Origin: Youngiibacter multivorans
GTDB lineage: Bacteria > Bacillota > Clostridia > Clostridiales > Clostridiaceae
NCBI RefSeq assembly: GCF_017873395.1
Contig: NZ_JAGGKC010000015.1
Coordinates: 1 to 64,000, forward strand
DNA length: 64,000 nucleotides
Direction of reading: 5' to 3'
Shown: positions 33,843 through 43,427 of the stretch, piece by piece
Layout: each line of letters starts with the position of its first letter
Position numbering within the stretch: the stretch's first letter is position 1
Notes under the pieces: model-generated
Told to the model about the DNA's origin: nothing
Database searches by the model: none
What the model saw: the letters and a program-made list of their open reading frames with translations, nothing else
Made by a program: the position numbers and the translations under genes

Positions 33843-34964
33843 ATGGTCAGAAGATCAATGGGATATGTTCTGGTTTCATTTATCCTTACAATCTTCATTT
33901 TTTCAGGTTGCAGTTCTTCCGTCGGAAATGAGCCGAGGACAGAAACTACTAGTACAACTATCGAAACTACTAAAGATACTGATGTAATACCAAGTGACAA
34001 AGATGTTGATGCAGATAGCGATACTGGAATAGCGAGTGATGAAGACAATGATACAGAGGACGATGTTAATACTGTTGATGATGAGGTCTTAAATTTCATA
34101 GATCCAGATGTGAATCCCAATGTTTCAGGCTTAGGACTTTCTGTGATGAGAGGCAACTCAATATACTACAGCGACAATGGTCTCTATAAGATAAGAACTG
34201 ATGGAACTGGTAAGTTCAAGATAAGCGATGATTTTGCAATGCATCTCTATACTTATGGTGAGTGGATATACTATGTCGGCCAAAACAGCGGAATATACAA
34301 AATAAAGCCAGATGGAACTGAACTGTCACTGGTAATTGAAAATAATGCGGGCAGTCTGGTAGTAACAGATGAATGGATTTACTTTATCGATATTTCTGAA
34401 GTAGTTAATAAAGCGGCAAAATCTCCTCAGATATCAAGGATTAAGAAAGACGGGACAGGAAGACAGAAGATAATTGATAATACTCCAAACTATTTCAACC
34501 TTTCGGGTGACTGGATATACTACCTAAAGTATCCTGAATACAGACTTTACAAGGTTAAGACAGATGGTTCCGGCAATGCGAAAGTCAGTAATGCTGTGGT
34601 AGTCAAGTTTAAAATTCTAGGAGACTACATTTATTATACTGAAAATGCAGAATCAGATGTACGTGCGGGAATATGGAAAATGAAGCTTGATGGTACTAAA
34701 GCAGTAAGACTTACTAAAAACTACGTTGCATCATTTAACGTAAGCGGAGACTGGATATACTACAGTGAAGGACAGGAAGGAGGGATTAAGAAAATAAGAA
34801 CTGATGGAACTCAGGAGACTAAAATAAACGAAGATACGGCTAGCTGGATCAATGTACATGGAGACTGGCTCCTATACCAATGGGAGGATAAAACCATTAT
34901 GACAGGGCCTTGGGAGAAGCTGACAATGGTGAGGACAGACGGAACAGGAAGAATGGATTTTTGA
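33843..34964 (+). CDS. DUF5050-type beta-propeller lipoprotein
   Basis: A 373-residue secreted lipoprotein from ATG 33843 (AGAGGG upstream). Signal peptide and lipobox FSGC place Cys at about residue 24. A Thr/Asp-rich, strongly acidic linker follows (about residues 30-95). The rest is a series of repeats of the form GDWIYY...GIYKIKTDGT, at least six, which build a DUF5050 propeller-like fold. It should be anchored on the outer face of the membrane. Function is unknown. The acidic linker might bind cations or the wall (speculative). Confidence 0.85.
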   Translation: MVRRSMGYVLVSFILTIFIFSGCSSSVGNEPRTETTSTTIETTKDTDVIPSDKDVDADSDTGIASDEDNDTEDDVNTVDDEVLNFIDPDVNPNVSGLGLSVMRGNSIYYSDNGLYKIRTDGTGKFKISDDFAMHLYTYGEWIYYVGQNSGIYKIKPDGTELSLVIENNAGSLVVTDEWIYFIDISEVVNKAAKSPQISRIKKDGTGRQKIIDNTPNYFNLSGDWIYYLKYPEYRLYKVKTDGSGNAKVSNAVVVKFKILGDYIYYTENAESDVRAGIWKMKLDGTKAVRLTKNYVASFNVSGDWIYYSEGQEGGIKKIRTDGTQETKINEDTASWINVHGDWLLYQWEDKTIMTGPWEKLTMVRTDGTGRMDF

Positions 34965-35190
34965 TTTGTATTGATATCAAATATCAACAGTTTATTTGAG
35001 CTGAATTGCCGCGCTTAATGACTGTCAGGGCAGATATGTCTAGGAGTATTACTCGAAGATTCTATAGCGTGTAGCCTTTAATAATATCCAAGATATTTTA
35101 GTCAGGAAAAATGGAGAATTGTTTTTGTGACTATAATATTTGATAGCATTACTGTTATTTCATCAATAATTATTAGGGGGTATTTCATCA

Positions 35191-35472
35191 ATGGCAGAAG
35201 ATCCAGGAATAGGATTCAAAATCCAAGGTGTTGTGACAGACGTAAAAGGTGAATGTAGTGCAGGCCATAAGGTAGGGGACAGGTTCAATATCAGTTGCTA
35301 TGATTGCGGTGGATTGTGCGGATTTTTCTATCATGATATGTTTCCGAATTTGCTGACCTTTCAGTTTGGAGGGAAATTACCATGGTGGGAAGGTGATACA
35401 ATAACTGTACAATGCCCTGACATGGACAACCAGGTAACAGTAAAATTGGAGCGAATGGAGCGTACCTCGTAA
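35191..35472 (+). CDS. TIGR04076 family protein
   Basis: A 93-residue soluble protein with Cys and His at fixed places: GECSAGHKVGDRF, CYDCGGLCGFFYHDMFP, FGGKLPWW and VQCPDMDNQVT. This matches the TIGR04076 family of small uncharacterised anaerobe proteins, several of which may bind metal through the Cys. ATG follows TTAGGGGGTATTTCATCA. It ends before a strong bidirectional terminator. Confidence 0.8.
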   Translation: MAEDPGIGFKIQGVVTDVKGECSAGHKVGDRFNISCYDCGGLCGFFYHDMFPNLLTFQFGGKLPWWEGDTITVQCPDMDNQVTVKLERMERTS

Positions 35473-35531
35473 TCATTTAGGATTCAGCAAAGCCTTTGAG
35501 GTTTGCCTTAAGTCAGCTTTATTCAGGGGAC

Positions 35532-35566
35532 AAAAAAGGATGTAAATTTAGATTACATCCTTTTTT
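35532..35566. terminator. Bidirectional terminator
   Basis: AAAAAAGGATGTAA and TTACATCCTTTTTT are perfect 14-bp arms around a 7-nt loop. It ends the TIGR04076 gene on plus and the Nramp-like gene on minus. Confidence 0.92.
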
Positions 35567-35584
35567 GATGAAGTATATTTGGAT

Positions 35585-36880
35585 TTATAATCCTAATGCT
35601 GTCAAAAGCTTTGGGATTTGGCTGCTGAGTGCTGAGAATGTCATGAAGAGAACAAAGATATAACTGACAGTCATGCTTATTCTCAAGAGTGTAGGCTTTT
35701 TGAAACCTGCATTTATGTCGCTTCTCCATATCAATAATACGATGAACAGCCCTGCGACCGGTGTTGAGATTGAAGTAGCCACATTCGCGAAAAGTATCAG
35801 TTGTGTTGGAGAACCTCCAAAACTGTAAGCGACTGCCATACCGAAAATCAGTGAAGCCAAGCTGCCGTATTTGACCCATTTTGACTCAAGAGCAACTTCC
35901 TTTTCAAAACCAGCTCCAAGAAGCACCATTCCTCTTTGTGTATTGCCAAGAAGTGATGAGAATCCAGCACCAAGAAGTGCGATACCCATAACGTATTTTG
36001 CTGCATTACCCATGATTGGGAACAGCATCTCAGCTAACTGTGCAGGAGCCTTTATGGTTGATCCTGTTGGATGCAGTACTATTGCACCTACAAGTATTAT
36101 TGCACCTGAGATCATTACGACACTTAATATATGTATTGCAGCATCAGTCAGCATGACACCGTTGAACAGGTCTTCTTTCTTCCACTTCTTCTCCTTGCCG
36201 AGGTATGTGTTGTAAACACCCGTTGTTACTGCGGCATTTGTGGATATGAAAGCAAGTGCTGTGGCAAGACTGCCTGCAGGAACGGCAAAACCTGTGAATC
36301 CACCGGCCATTTCACCCCAGTTAGGGCCTCCGACTCCAATAATGGTTGCATAGAAAGATACAATCATAGCCAATATACATAGGGTGATAATCTTTTCAAC
36401 CTTTGAGTAGACGTTTTTGCCGAAATAACAGTATACTACAACAGCCACCATCAATGCCGATCCGATTTTCCAGTTGATTCCTGAAATCAGGGTGACACCT
36501 GCACCTGTGCCAGTTACGTTGCCGATAGTGAAGAACAGGCAGGCTAAGAACGTTGCAATTCCCACCACATTTGCAGCAACCGGACCGTAATACTTTCTGA
36601 TTGAATGGATGGTAGGAAGTCCGGTCAATATGGCCAGTCTGTTTGTTACCATCATGAATGTTATGCCCATAAGTACAATCGGTATGAGAAGCCAAATAAG
36701 TGCATATCCATAGTTAGCGCCAATCATTGAAGCTGTAGTTATTGCTCCCGGTCCTATTACAATGCCGGTTGCTATTAGTCCTGGTCCTATACGCTTTAGC
36801 AGTTCTTTTACTGGAAGTACCTTAACATCGGTTCCGAAGTTGGTATTGGTGTTGTTATTGGTAATTTCATTTACACTCAC
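35585..36880 (-). CDS. Nramp-fold transporter lacking the metal-site residues
   Basis: A 431-residue protein with 11-12 hydrophobic segments and Nramp-like organisation. The start is GTG 36880, behind GGGGGGA, giving SVNEITNNN. An ATG 15 codons upstream lacks a site. TM1 reads GLIATGIVIGPGAITTASMI where true Nramps carry DPGN. TM6 reads AFISTNAAVTTGVYN where they carry MPH. The Asp, Asn and Met that bind Mn/Fe are therefore missing. With a DapA-like enzyme upstream and LacI control it probably moves an organic substrate, not a metal (inference). Confidence 0.82.
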   Translation of the reverse strand: MSVNEITNNNTNTNFGTDVKVLPVKELLKRIGPGLIATGIVIGPGAITTASMIGANYGYALIWLLIPIVLMGITFMMVTNRLAILTGLPTIHSIRKYYGPVAANVVGIATFLACLFFTIGNVTGTGAGVTLISGINWKIGSALMVAVVVYCYFGKNVYSKVEKIITLCILAMIVSFYATIIGVGGPNWGEMAGGFTGFAVPAGSLATALAFISTNAAVTTGVYNTYLGKEKKWKKEDLFNGVMLTDAAIHILSVVMISGAIILVGAIVLHPTGSTIKAPAQLAEMLFPIMGNAAKYVMGIALLGAGFSSLLGNTQRGMVLLGAGFEKEVALESKWVKYGSLASLIFGMAVAYSFGGSPTQLILFANVATSISTPVAGLFIVLLIWRSDINAGFKKPTLLRISMTVSYIFVLFMTFSALSSQIPKLLTALGL

Positions 36881-36918
36881 AGAAATCCCCCCAGACTCTA
36901 TTAATTGAAGTGTAATCT

Positions 36919-36967
36919 TGGTCAAATAAACAGGGGATCTTCTGATTTTATCCTGTTTATTTGACCA
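36919..36967 (-). promoter_or_regulatory. Stable intercistronic hairpin
   Basis: TGGTCAAATAAACAGG (36919-36934) and CCTGTTTATTTGACCA (36952-36967) form a perfect 16-bp stem with a 17-nt loop between the aldolase stop and the transporter start. There is no T-run on the minus strand, so RNA processing or stability control is more likely than termination. Confidence 0.65.
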
Positions 36968-36982
36968 GATTTTCAGCAGCTG

Positions 36983-37951
36983 CTAAAACTGATTCATGTC
37001 TACGGCAGGAAGTTCACTATTCTTAAGTCCAAGTGCTACCCAGTCCTTTTCTTCCTGATTGAGTGGAAGAACTGGCTTTCTCATAATTCCGTTGGAGAAT
37101 ATTCCTCTCTGTACAAGCGCTTCCTTAAGCTTTGCATGAGCCTCACCTGATGGCTGTCCACCACCGTATATTGCCTGTGAGATGTGGAATATTCTATCTG
37201 ACCAGTTCTGAGCTTCTTTGAGAGTGTGCTTGTCCGGATTCGAGAAGACTTCCCATGCAGGGCAGATCAGTTCAGGAACACAACCTGCGAATCCTATCAA
37301 AGCTCCGTCCATTCCTGGGAACCAGCTTACACATAAAGTCTCATCATGGCAAGTGATCAGGGAAACATCAGGACACTCTTTCCTTAACAATCTTACATCA
37401 TGTTCGTATATAGATGTTACTCTTGTTCCCATCTTTATGGACTTCACATGGTCTATTTCCTTGCACATCTTTATAAGGGTCTCAACAGGGTAGTTCGCCT
37501 TTGATGTAGCCGGATACAGATGGATTATGATATCAATGTCAGCGCCTTCTGCAACATCCTTAACATAATGGAAAGGTGCATCATGGTGCATTCCGAATCT
37601 TAACCACATGTGTGGAGGCATAAGGAGTATGCCGTCAGCACCTGCTGCCTTTGCTTCCTTGGCCATTTCAATTGATTCGATCGTATTTTCACAGTTGATT
37701 CCGGAGATTATGGTCATTATATCTCCACATTCTTCTGCACATATTTCGATTACCCTATTACGCTCACTTCTTGAAAGTCCTGTAATTTCGCCAGTATGTC
37801 CGTTGCAGACCAGCCCCTGGATTCCCTTGTCATAGAAGCTCTTGAGCCATCTGAGATATTTCCTGAACTCTTCCTCATTGATTGAATAGTCATCATTGAG
37901 TGGAACCGATACTGCAGGGAATATGGTCTTGAAATTCTTAGTCTTTGTCAT
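36983..37951 (-). CDS. DapA-family (class I, Schiff-base) aldolase/lyase
   Basis: A 322-residue TIM-barrel protein. The start is ATG 37951 (MTKTKNFKTIFPAVSVPLND), behind AAAGGAGATTATAAA. The longer frame adds 19 residues without a site. It has GLVCNGHTGEITGLSRSER (DapA has NGTTGE) and VKSIKMGTR with the likely Schiff-base Lys. At the place of the DapA YNxP motif it has HLYPATS, so the catalytic Tyr position is changed. It is therefore unlikely to be dihydrodipicolinate synthase. A pyruvate-dependent lyase for a sugar acid or hydroxy-amino acid is more likely. The transporter follows in the operon. Confidence 0.85.
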   Translation of the reverse strand: MTKTKNFKTIFPAVSVPLNDDYSINEEEFRKYLRWLKSFYDKGIQGLVCNGHTGEITGLSRSERNRVIEICAEECGDIMTIISGINCENTIESIEMAKEAKAAGADGILLMPPHMWLRFGMHHDAPFHYVKDVAEGADIDIIIHLYPATSKANYPVETLIKMCKEIDHVKSIKMGTRVTSIYEHDVRLLRKECPDVSLITCHDETLCVSWFPGMDGALIGFAGCVPELICPAWEVFSNPDKHTLKEAQNWSDRIFHISQAIYGGGQPSGEAHAKLKEALVQRGIFSNGIMRKPVLPLNQEEKDWVALGLKNSELPAVDMNQF

Positions 37952-38038
37952 TTTATAATCTCCTTTTTTTTTGGTAGCGTTGTTCTCTGATAAGCTGCAG
38001 ATAAGCAATTAACTTGCGCGCTAGATAATTTTTATCTG

Positions 38039-38048
38039 CAAACGATTG
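38039..38048. promoter_or_regulatory. LacI-type operator before the aldolase operon
   Basis: CAAACGATTG, with the central CG typical of LacI/PurR-family sites, lies ~90 bp upstream of the aldolase start. Its match upstream of lacI at 38292-38301 differs by one base. Confidence 0.6.
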
Positions 38049-38291
38049 TATGTTGTGATACAATTTAATCACAGCATGAATCAGTCGTCAATGGATTATG
38101 CGCAACCTACAATTTTTTGCATATTATTGCCTGTGAAATCGATGTGAAACCGTGTTTTGAGGTGAAATCACCTGTTTTATGCATTTATTCAGAGATATTT
38201 TGGTTCCATGCACGTACTCGAAATCAGACTGAACATGCAAAATATCAATCAGTTTATTGGTCAATATAAACATGTATCTGTCAATTATAAG

Positions 38292-38301
38292 CAATCGATT
38301 G
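38292..38301. promoter_or_regulatory. LacI-type operator before the regulator gene
   Basis: CAATCGATTG is a perfect 10-bp palindrome (GCAATCGATTGT with flanks) 30 bp before the LacI start. It suggests autoregulation. The paired site at 38039 lies 253 bp away, so looping is possible. Confidence 0.65.
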
Positions 38302-38330
38302 TATAATGCTGTCATAAAGGAGATGATATT

Positions 38331-39326
38331 GTGGCTACAATGAAAGATGTGGCAAAACTGGCCTGTGTAGACATCAGCACTGTTTCCAGGGCACTTAACG
38401 ATACTGCATATGTTCATCCTGAAACAAGAGAGCGAATCTTTGCTGCAGTGAAAGAGCTCAGTTATCAGCCTAATGTCCTTGCTCAGGGGCTTAAGAAAGG
38501 TAAAAGACATACTATAGGTGTTGTGCTTCCAAGGCTGCACATGGCGATTTTCTCGGAAATCATGCAGGGAATTGAAAAGGAAGCCAGGAAGTACAATTAC
38601 GCTACATTGATCTGCAACACAGAGGATGATCCTGAGATTGAAAAGGAAAGTCTGAGCAGACTAAGGAACGGTTTTGTAGATGGGATAATAATTGCAGGTA
38701 CTGGACGAAACATAAGATTGCTTCATGATATTAAAGCGAGCGGTATATCAGTAGCACAAATCGTCAGAGACCAGGACACTTCAGTCAGCAGCGTAATTGC
38801 AAACTATGAGGCTTGCGGATATGAGGGCACCAAGTTTTTGGCACGCAAAGGATGCAAAGAAATCGGGCTGATAAACGGGAATACACACCTGGCTCCCTAC
38901 AGAGACAGGTATAAGGGTTACAAGGCAGCACTCAAGGAACTGAACCTGAAAGAGAATTACAATACTTCATTGGAGCCATCCAATACATTCGAATATGGTT
39001 ATAATTGTGCCAAGAAGCTGCTGGAGAACAATGAGAAGCTTGATGCAATCATGGTTTCAGTTGATATCCAGGGAATTGGAGCAATGAGAGCAATAAAGGA
39101 AAAGAAGCTGAGAGTTCCTGATGACATACGTCTCATGAGCCTTACCGGGCATACAGTTGGAAGTATGCTGGAAACCACCATGACGGCACTGGAAATACCT
39201 GCACATGAAATGGGGGAGAAGGTTGCCAAGATGATTATTGAGGACATAGAGGCTCCATCAGACAAGAAACCAAGTGCGCAGCATCTGACCTTCAATGCAT
39301 CCTTAGTTGAAAGAGAGAGCACATAG
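38331..39326 (+). CDS. LacI-family transcriptional regulator
   Basis: A 331-residue repressor from GTG 38331, behind AAAGGAGATGATATT. Residues 1-50 form the LacI helix-turn-helix and hinge (MKDVAKLACVDISTVSRALN, then HPETRERIFAAVKELSYQPN). The periplasmic-binding-like core follows with TIGVVLPRLHMAIFSEIMQG and the C-terminal MTALEIPAHEMGEKVAKMI. It is divergent from the aldolase/transporter operon and surely controls it. The ligand is unknown, probably the imported substrate or its product. Confidence 0.9.
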   Translation: MATMKDVAKLACVDISTVSRALNDTAYVHPETRERIFAAVKELSYQPNVLAQGLKKGKRHTIGVVLPRLHMAIFSEIMQGIEKEARKYNYATLICNTEDDPEIEKESLSRLRNGFVDGIIIAGTGRNIRLLHDIKASGISVAQIVRDQDTSVSSVIANYEACGYEGTKFLARKGCKEIGLINGNTHLAPYRDRYKGYKAALKELNLKENYNTSLEPSNTFEYGYNCAKKLLENNEKLDAIMVSVDIQGIGAMRAIKEKKLRVPDDIRLMSLTGHTVGSMLETTMTALEIPAHEMGEKVAKMIIEDIEAPSDKKPSAQHLTFNASLVEREST

Positions 39327-39571
39327 GAGCCATGAAATGATGAGAATCAATTTCCCGCAAGAAGCATAAAAAGCTAGCTGCATCAGTCTTGAGTTAGAAA
39401 ATGAAGTCAAACTATTCCATATCAAACAACAGTAGATTAATGACAGGGGATCCATCACGGATTATTAATAGCAGCCGTATTGGTCTTTCGTATTCACGTC
39501 ACTGAATTTCAATGTGATAAAAGTGTGGATGTGCAATTTCCGGTTATTCTATAGTTTATTTTCCCATGAAT

Positions 39572-39624
39572 AATGCTCCCCATATGATAAACAGTTTTTT
39601 ACTGTGTACCATATGGGGAGCATT
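39572..39624. terminator. Bidirectional terminator between LacI and carB
   Basis: AATGCTCCCCATATG (39572-39586) and CATATGGGGAGCATT (39610-39624) pair perfectly over 15 bp. An inner ACAGT/ACTGT stem (39591-39605) extends the structure. The two genes converge here. Confidence 0.85.
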
Positions 39625-39644
39625 TTAGTAGAAACACTATTGAG

Positions 39645-42600
39645 CTATTTTATGTTCGCGTGGTATTCCTGCAGGGACCGTATCATCGACAATGGCATAT
39701 TGTTCTCAATGTATGCCTTTATTCCTTTAGCGCTGGCAAAAGCAGCTGTCATAGTTGTAATATAGGGGACCTTGTGTCTGACGGCCAGCATGCAGATGGA
39801 AATGTCGTCGAATTCACTAATTCTGGAGCTTGGAGTGTTTATTATCAGCTTGATTTCATTGTTGTAGATGCTATCAGAAATATTAGGACGACCCTCATGC
39901 AATTTTTTGATTTCTTCGCAGTTCACCCCGTTATTCTGCAGGAAAGCGCAGGTGCCTTTTGTAGCTCTGATCTTGAAGCCGATTTCCATGAACACCTTGG
40001 CAGCCTTCAAGACTTCCTGCTTATCGTTGTCATTTACACTGATCAGAACAGTTCCAGATGTTGGAAGCGGAAAGGAAGTTGATTCCTGTGCCTTGACATA
40101 GGCAAGTTCAAAAGAATCTGCCATACCCAGCACTTCTCCTGTAGACCGCATTTCTGGCCCCAGAACCGGATGTACCTCCGGGAACATGTTAAAGGGCAAT
40201 ACAGCTTCCTTCACACCATAATGAGGGATATTCTTGTTTACCAATAGGCTCATGTCACAATTTTCACCGGAATATACAGCCATGATGATCTCCGTGGCAA
40301 TGCTGGCCATGGGGATGTTGCAGACCTTAGAAACCAATGGCACGGTCCTTGAGCCTCTTGGGTTTGCTTCCAGAACGTAAACCGTGTCGCCTTCGATGGC
40401 ATACTGCATGTTCATCAGACCTACGACCTTCATCTCCTTCGCAATCTTCTTGGTATATTCAACGATTGTCTTCAAGTGCTCTTCCCGAATGCTTATGGGC
40501 GGGATGACACAAGCTGAGTCGCCGGAATGTATCCCTGCATATTCTATGTGTTCCATGACTGTCGGTACGAATGCGTCCTTACCATCTGCGATTGCATCAG
40601 CTTCAGCTTCTGTAGCATCCTTAAGGAAACGGTCAACCAGAATCGGACGATCCTTCGTGACACCAACTGCAGACACCATGTATTGTCTGAGCATCTCATC
40701 GTCATGGACAACCTTCATTCCGCGGCCTCCAAGAACATAGGACGGTCTGACCATCAATGGATAACCAATACGATGTGCGATTTCGATTGCTTCCTCCACA
40801 TTTACTGCCATACCTGATTCAGGCATCGGTATATCCAGCTTTTCCATGATGTTCCTGAACAGGTCCCTGTCTTCCGCAAGGTCTATGGTCTCTTGGGAGG
40901 TACCGAGGATTTTAACCCCAGCCTTCTCCAGTTCACCTGCTATATTGAGAGGAGTCTGACCACCGAAGGAAACAATTATCCCTTCAGGTTTTTCCTTTTC
41001 ATATATGCTAAGGACATCCTCGACCGTAAGTGGTTCGAAGTACAGCTTGTCAGAGGTATCATAGTCTGTTGAGACTGTTTCCGGGTTACAGTTGACCATG
41101 ACTGTTTCGTAACCCAAGTCCTTCAGGGTATAGGCAGCATGAACACAGCAATAGTCAAATTCTATGCCCTGTCCTATCCTGTTAGGGCCTCCTCCAAGTA
41201 TCATGACCTTCTTCTGGGTGCTTACAGGAGTGGTGTCAGGAGCGTTATAGGTAGAGAAGTAGTATGACGCGTTTTCAACACCGCTTACAGGAACCGCTTC
41301 CCATCCTTCAACAGCACCAATCTTTGTCCTCTTTTCACGGATTTCGTATTCACTTATTCCCAGAAGCTTTGAAAGATATCGGTCTGCAAAGCCGTCCTTC
41401 TTGGCTTTGATAAGCAGCTCATCAGGAAGGTCCGCTCCACGGTGCTTGAGCAGCTCTTCTTCAAACTGAACAAGCTCTTTCATCTGCTCAAGGAAATATG
41501 GCTTAATATAGGTCAGGGAATAAAGACTGTCTACGTCCGCACCTTTCCTAAGCGCCTCATATAGGATAAATTGGCGTTCGCTGCTAGGTTCTGCCAGCAA
41601 AACGAGCAGCTCATCAAGTGTTTTCTCGTTAAAGTCCTTTGCAAAGCCAAGCCCATATCTACCAATCTCAAGAGACCTGATAGCTTTTTGCATCGCTTCC
41701 TTATAGTTTTTACCGATACTCATGACTTCACCGACAGCACGCATCTGGGTTCCGAGCTTGTCAATGGAACCAGGGAACTTCTCAAAAGCCCATCTGGGGA
41801 ACTTGATTACCACATAGTCGCCTGAAGGGGTGTATTTTTCAAGAGTCCCGTCCCGCCAGTAGGGTATTTCATCAAGGGTGAGTCCGGCTGCGAGCAAACA
41901 GGATACATAGGCTATTGGAAATCCAGTCGCCTTGGATGCCAGAGCTGAGGAGCGTGAGGTACGGGGATTGATTTCAATGATTACTACCCGTCCGGTTTTA
42001 GGGTCATGTGCAAACTGGACATTGGTTCCGCCTATGACATCAATAGCTTCAACCACATCGTAGGAATATTTCTGAAGACGCTTCTGAAGCTCATCGCTTA
42101 TTGTAAGCATCGGGGCAGAGCATATGGAATCTCCTGTGTGTACGCCGACTGCATCGATATTTTCGATGAAACATACAGTAATCATCTGATTCTTGCTGTC
42201 CCTTACGACCTCCAGCTCAAGTTCTTCCCAGCCGAGAACTGATTCTTCTACCAGAATCTGACCCACCATGCTGGCAGCTATGCCACGTGCCGCTATTACC
42301 CTCAGTTCGTCGATGTTATACACAAGACCGCCGCCTGTACCACCCATGGTGTAAGCCGGACGGATCACTACAGGATATCCAAGTTCATCAGCGATCCTTT
42401 CTGCCTCCTCCACACTGTAGGAAGCCATGCTTCTTGGCATGTCTATACCCAGCTTTGCCATGGTATTTTTGAATTCGATGCGATCTTCGCCTCTTTCGAT
42501 GGCATCGATCTGAACTCCAATCACCTTGACACCGTATTTCTCCAGTACCCCGAGCTTTGAAAGCTCAGAACAAAGATTAAGGGCCATCTGGCCTCCGAGA

Positions 42601-42866
42601 TTTGGAAGAACAGCATCAGGCATTTCTTTTGCAATGATTTTTTTAAGACTTTTGACATTCAGCGGCTCAATATAAGTAGAGTCAGCGATGCCGGGATCGG
42701 TCATTATGGTAGCAGGATTTGAATTTACCAATACTATCTTGTAACCTAATCTACGCAGTGCTTTACAGGCCTGGGTGCCTGAATAGTCAAACTCACAGCC
42801 CTGACCTATGACGATAGGTCCGGACCCAATGATCAGAATCTTGTTGATGTCAGTTCTCTTTGGCAT
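39645..42866 (-). CDS. carB: Carbamoyl-phosphate synthase large subunit
   Basis: A 1073-residue enzyme with the full two-lobed layout. The first ATP-grasp half begins KILIIGSGPIVIGQGCEFDY. The second homologous half begins KVMILGGGPNRIGQGIEFDY near residue 555, and an MGS-like allosteric domain closes the chain (about 935-1073). It makes carbamoyl phosphate from bicarbonate, ammonia (from CarA) and 2 ATP for arginine and pyrimidine synthesis. No carA, pyr or arg gene is next to it, which is unusual. CarA must be encoded elsewhere. ATG 42866 follows GAGGAGTTATT. Confidence 0.95.
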   Translation of the reverse strand: MPKRTDINKILIIGSGPIVIGQGCEFDYSGTQACKALRRLGYKIVLVNSNPATIMTDPGIADSTYIEPLNVKSLKKIIAKEMPDAVLPNLGGQMALNLCSELSKLGVLEKYGVKVIGVQIDAIERGEDRIEFKNTMAKLGIDMPRSMASYSVEEAERIADELGYPVVIRPAYTMGGTGGGLVYNIDELRVIAARGIAASMVGQILVEESVLGWEELELEVVRDSKNQMITVCFIENIDAVGVHTGDSICSAPMLTISDELQKRLQKYSYDVVEAIDVIGGTNVQFAHDPKTGRVVIIEINPRTSRSSALASKATGFPIAYVSCLLAAGLTLDEIPYWRDGTLEKYTPSGDYVVIKFPRWAFEKFPGSIDKLGTQMRAVGEVMSIGKNYKEAMQKAIRSLEIGRYGLGFAKDFNEKTLDELLVLLAEPSSERQFILYEALRKGADVDSLYSLTYIKPYFLEQMKELVQFEEELLKHRGADLPDELLIKAKKDGFADRYLSKLLGISEYEIREKRTKIGAVEGWEAVPVSGVENASYYFSTYNAPDTTPVSTQKKVMILGGGPNRIGQGIEFDYCCVHAAYTLKDLGYETVMVNCNPETVSTDYDTSDKLYFEPLTVEDVLSIYEKEKPEGIIVSFGGQTPLNIAGELEKAGVKILGTSQETIDLAEDRDLFRNIMEKLDIPMPESGMAVNVEEAIEIAHRIGYPLMVRPSYVLGGRGMKVVHDDEMLRQYMVSAVGVTKDRPILVDRFLKDATEAEADAIADGKDAFVPTVMEHIEYAGIHSGDSACVIPPISIREEHLKTIVEYTKKIAKEMKVVGLMNMQYAIEGDTVYVLEANPRGSRTVPLVSKVCNIPMASIATEIIMAVYSGENCDMSLLVNKNIPHYGVKEAVLPFNMFPEVHPVLGPEMRSTGEVLGMADSFELAYVKAQESTSFPLPTSGTVLISVNDNDKQEVLKAAKVFMEIGFKIRATKGTCAFLQNNGVNCEEIKKLHEGRPNISDSIYNNEIKLIINTPSSRISEFDDISICMLAVRHKVPYITTMTAAFASAKGIKAYIENNMPLSMIRSLQEYHANIK

Positions 42867-43427
42867 AATAACTCCTCGCTTTGCATAATTATCCTAAGTT
42901 CGTTAATGTGATAAGATAATCATGATTAGAATAAGTGCAGTATACACTTAAAAACATTGTAGACTAGAAAGCGGATTCATGTAAATATTTTTTATAAATA
43001 TGCATTATCTTTCTGGGTTCATCACAAATTTCGTGCAGGCAGATTATAAACTTGTCTCATAGAATTAGATTTTCATTCAAAGGATGGTTTGTAGATGGAG
43101 TGATAGATAAGAATATATATTTTAATTTACACAGGCAGAAATGTTTATTTATCCATAATAGTGTAAGTGGTTGAGACCTCTTGAAGTGACTTAAAATCAA
43201 TTTGATTACCTGGCATTAATTTTTCGGCATGATTTCAATAATTTGGGAAATGAAAACCCAAGGAACGTATCGATCCGAATTATCCTGGAGTACGCACAAT
43301 GCAAGCGATTAACAGCGGAATTCTAGAATTGATTATATAAATGGCCAGTGTGATATAATTAAGGTAACTAAATTGGATGATAAATAGATATTCTAATATA
43401 AAATTGCATTTAGGCATGGGGGTTATG
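42867..43427. other. Regulatory gap between carB and the MazG gene
   Basis: It holds the divergent promoters of carB and the MazG/helicase pair. TAATCATGATTA (42917-42928) is a perfect 12-bp palindrome near the carB side, and AAGTG...CACTT brackets follow at about 42933-42949. I see no T-box, riboswitch or PyrR-type leader, and no coding frame. Confidence 0.5.

Noticed and set aside
42867..43376. Leader peptide, T-box or PyrR attenuator for carB
   Set aside because: No tRNA-pairing bulge, specifier loop, anti-terminator pair or PyrR-type loop could be found in the 510 bp. Only small palindromes are present.
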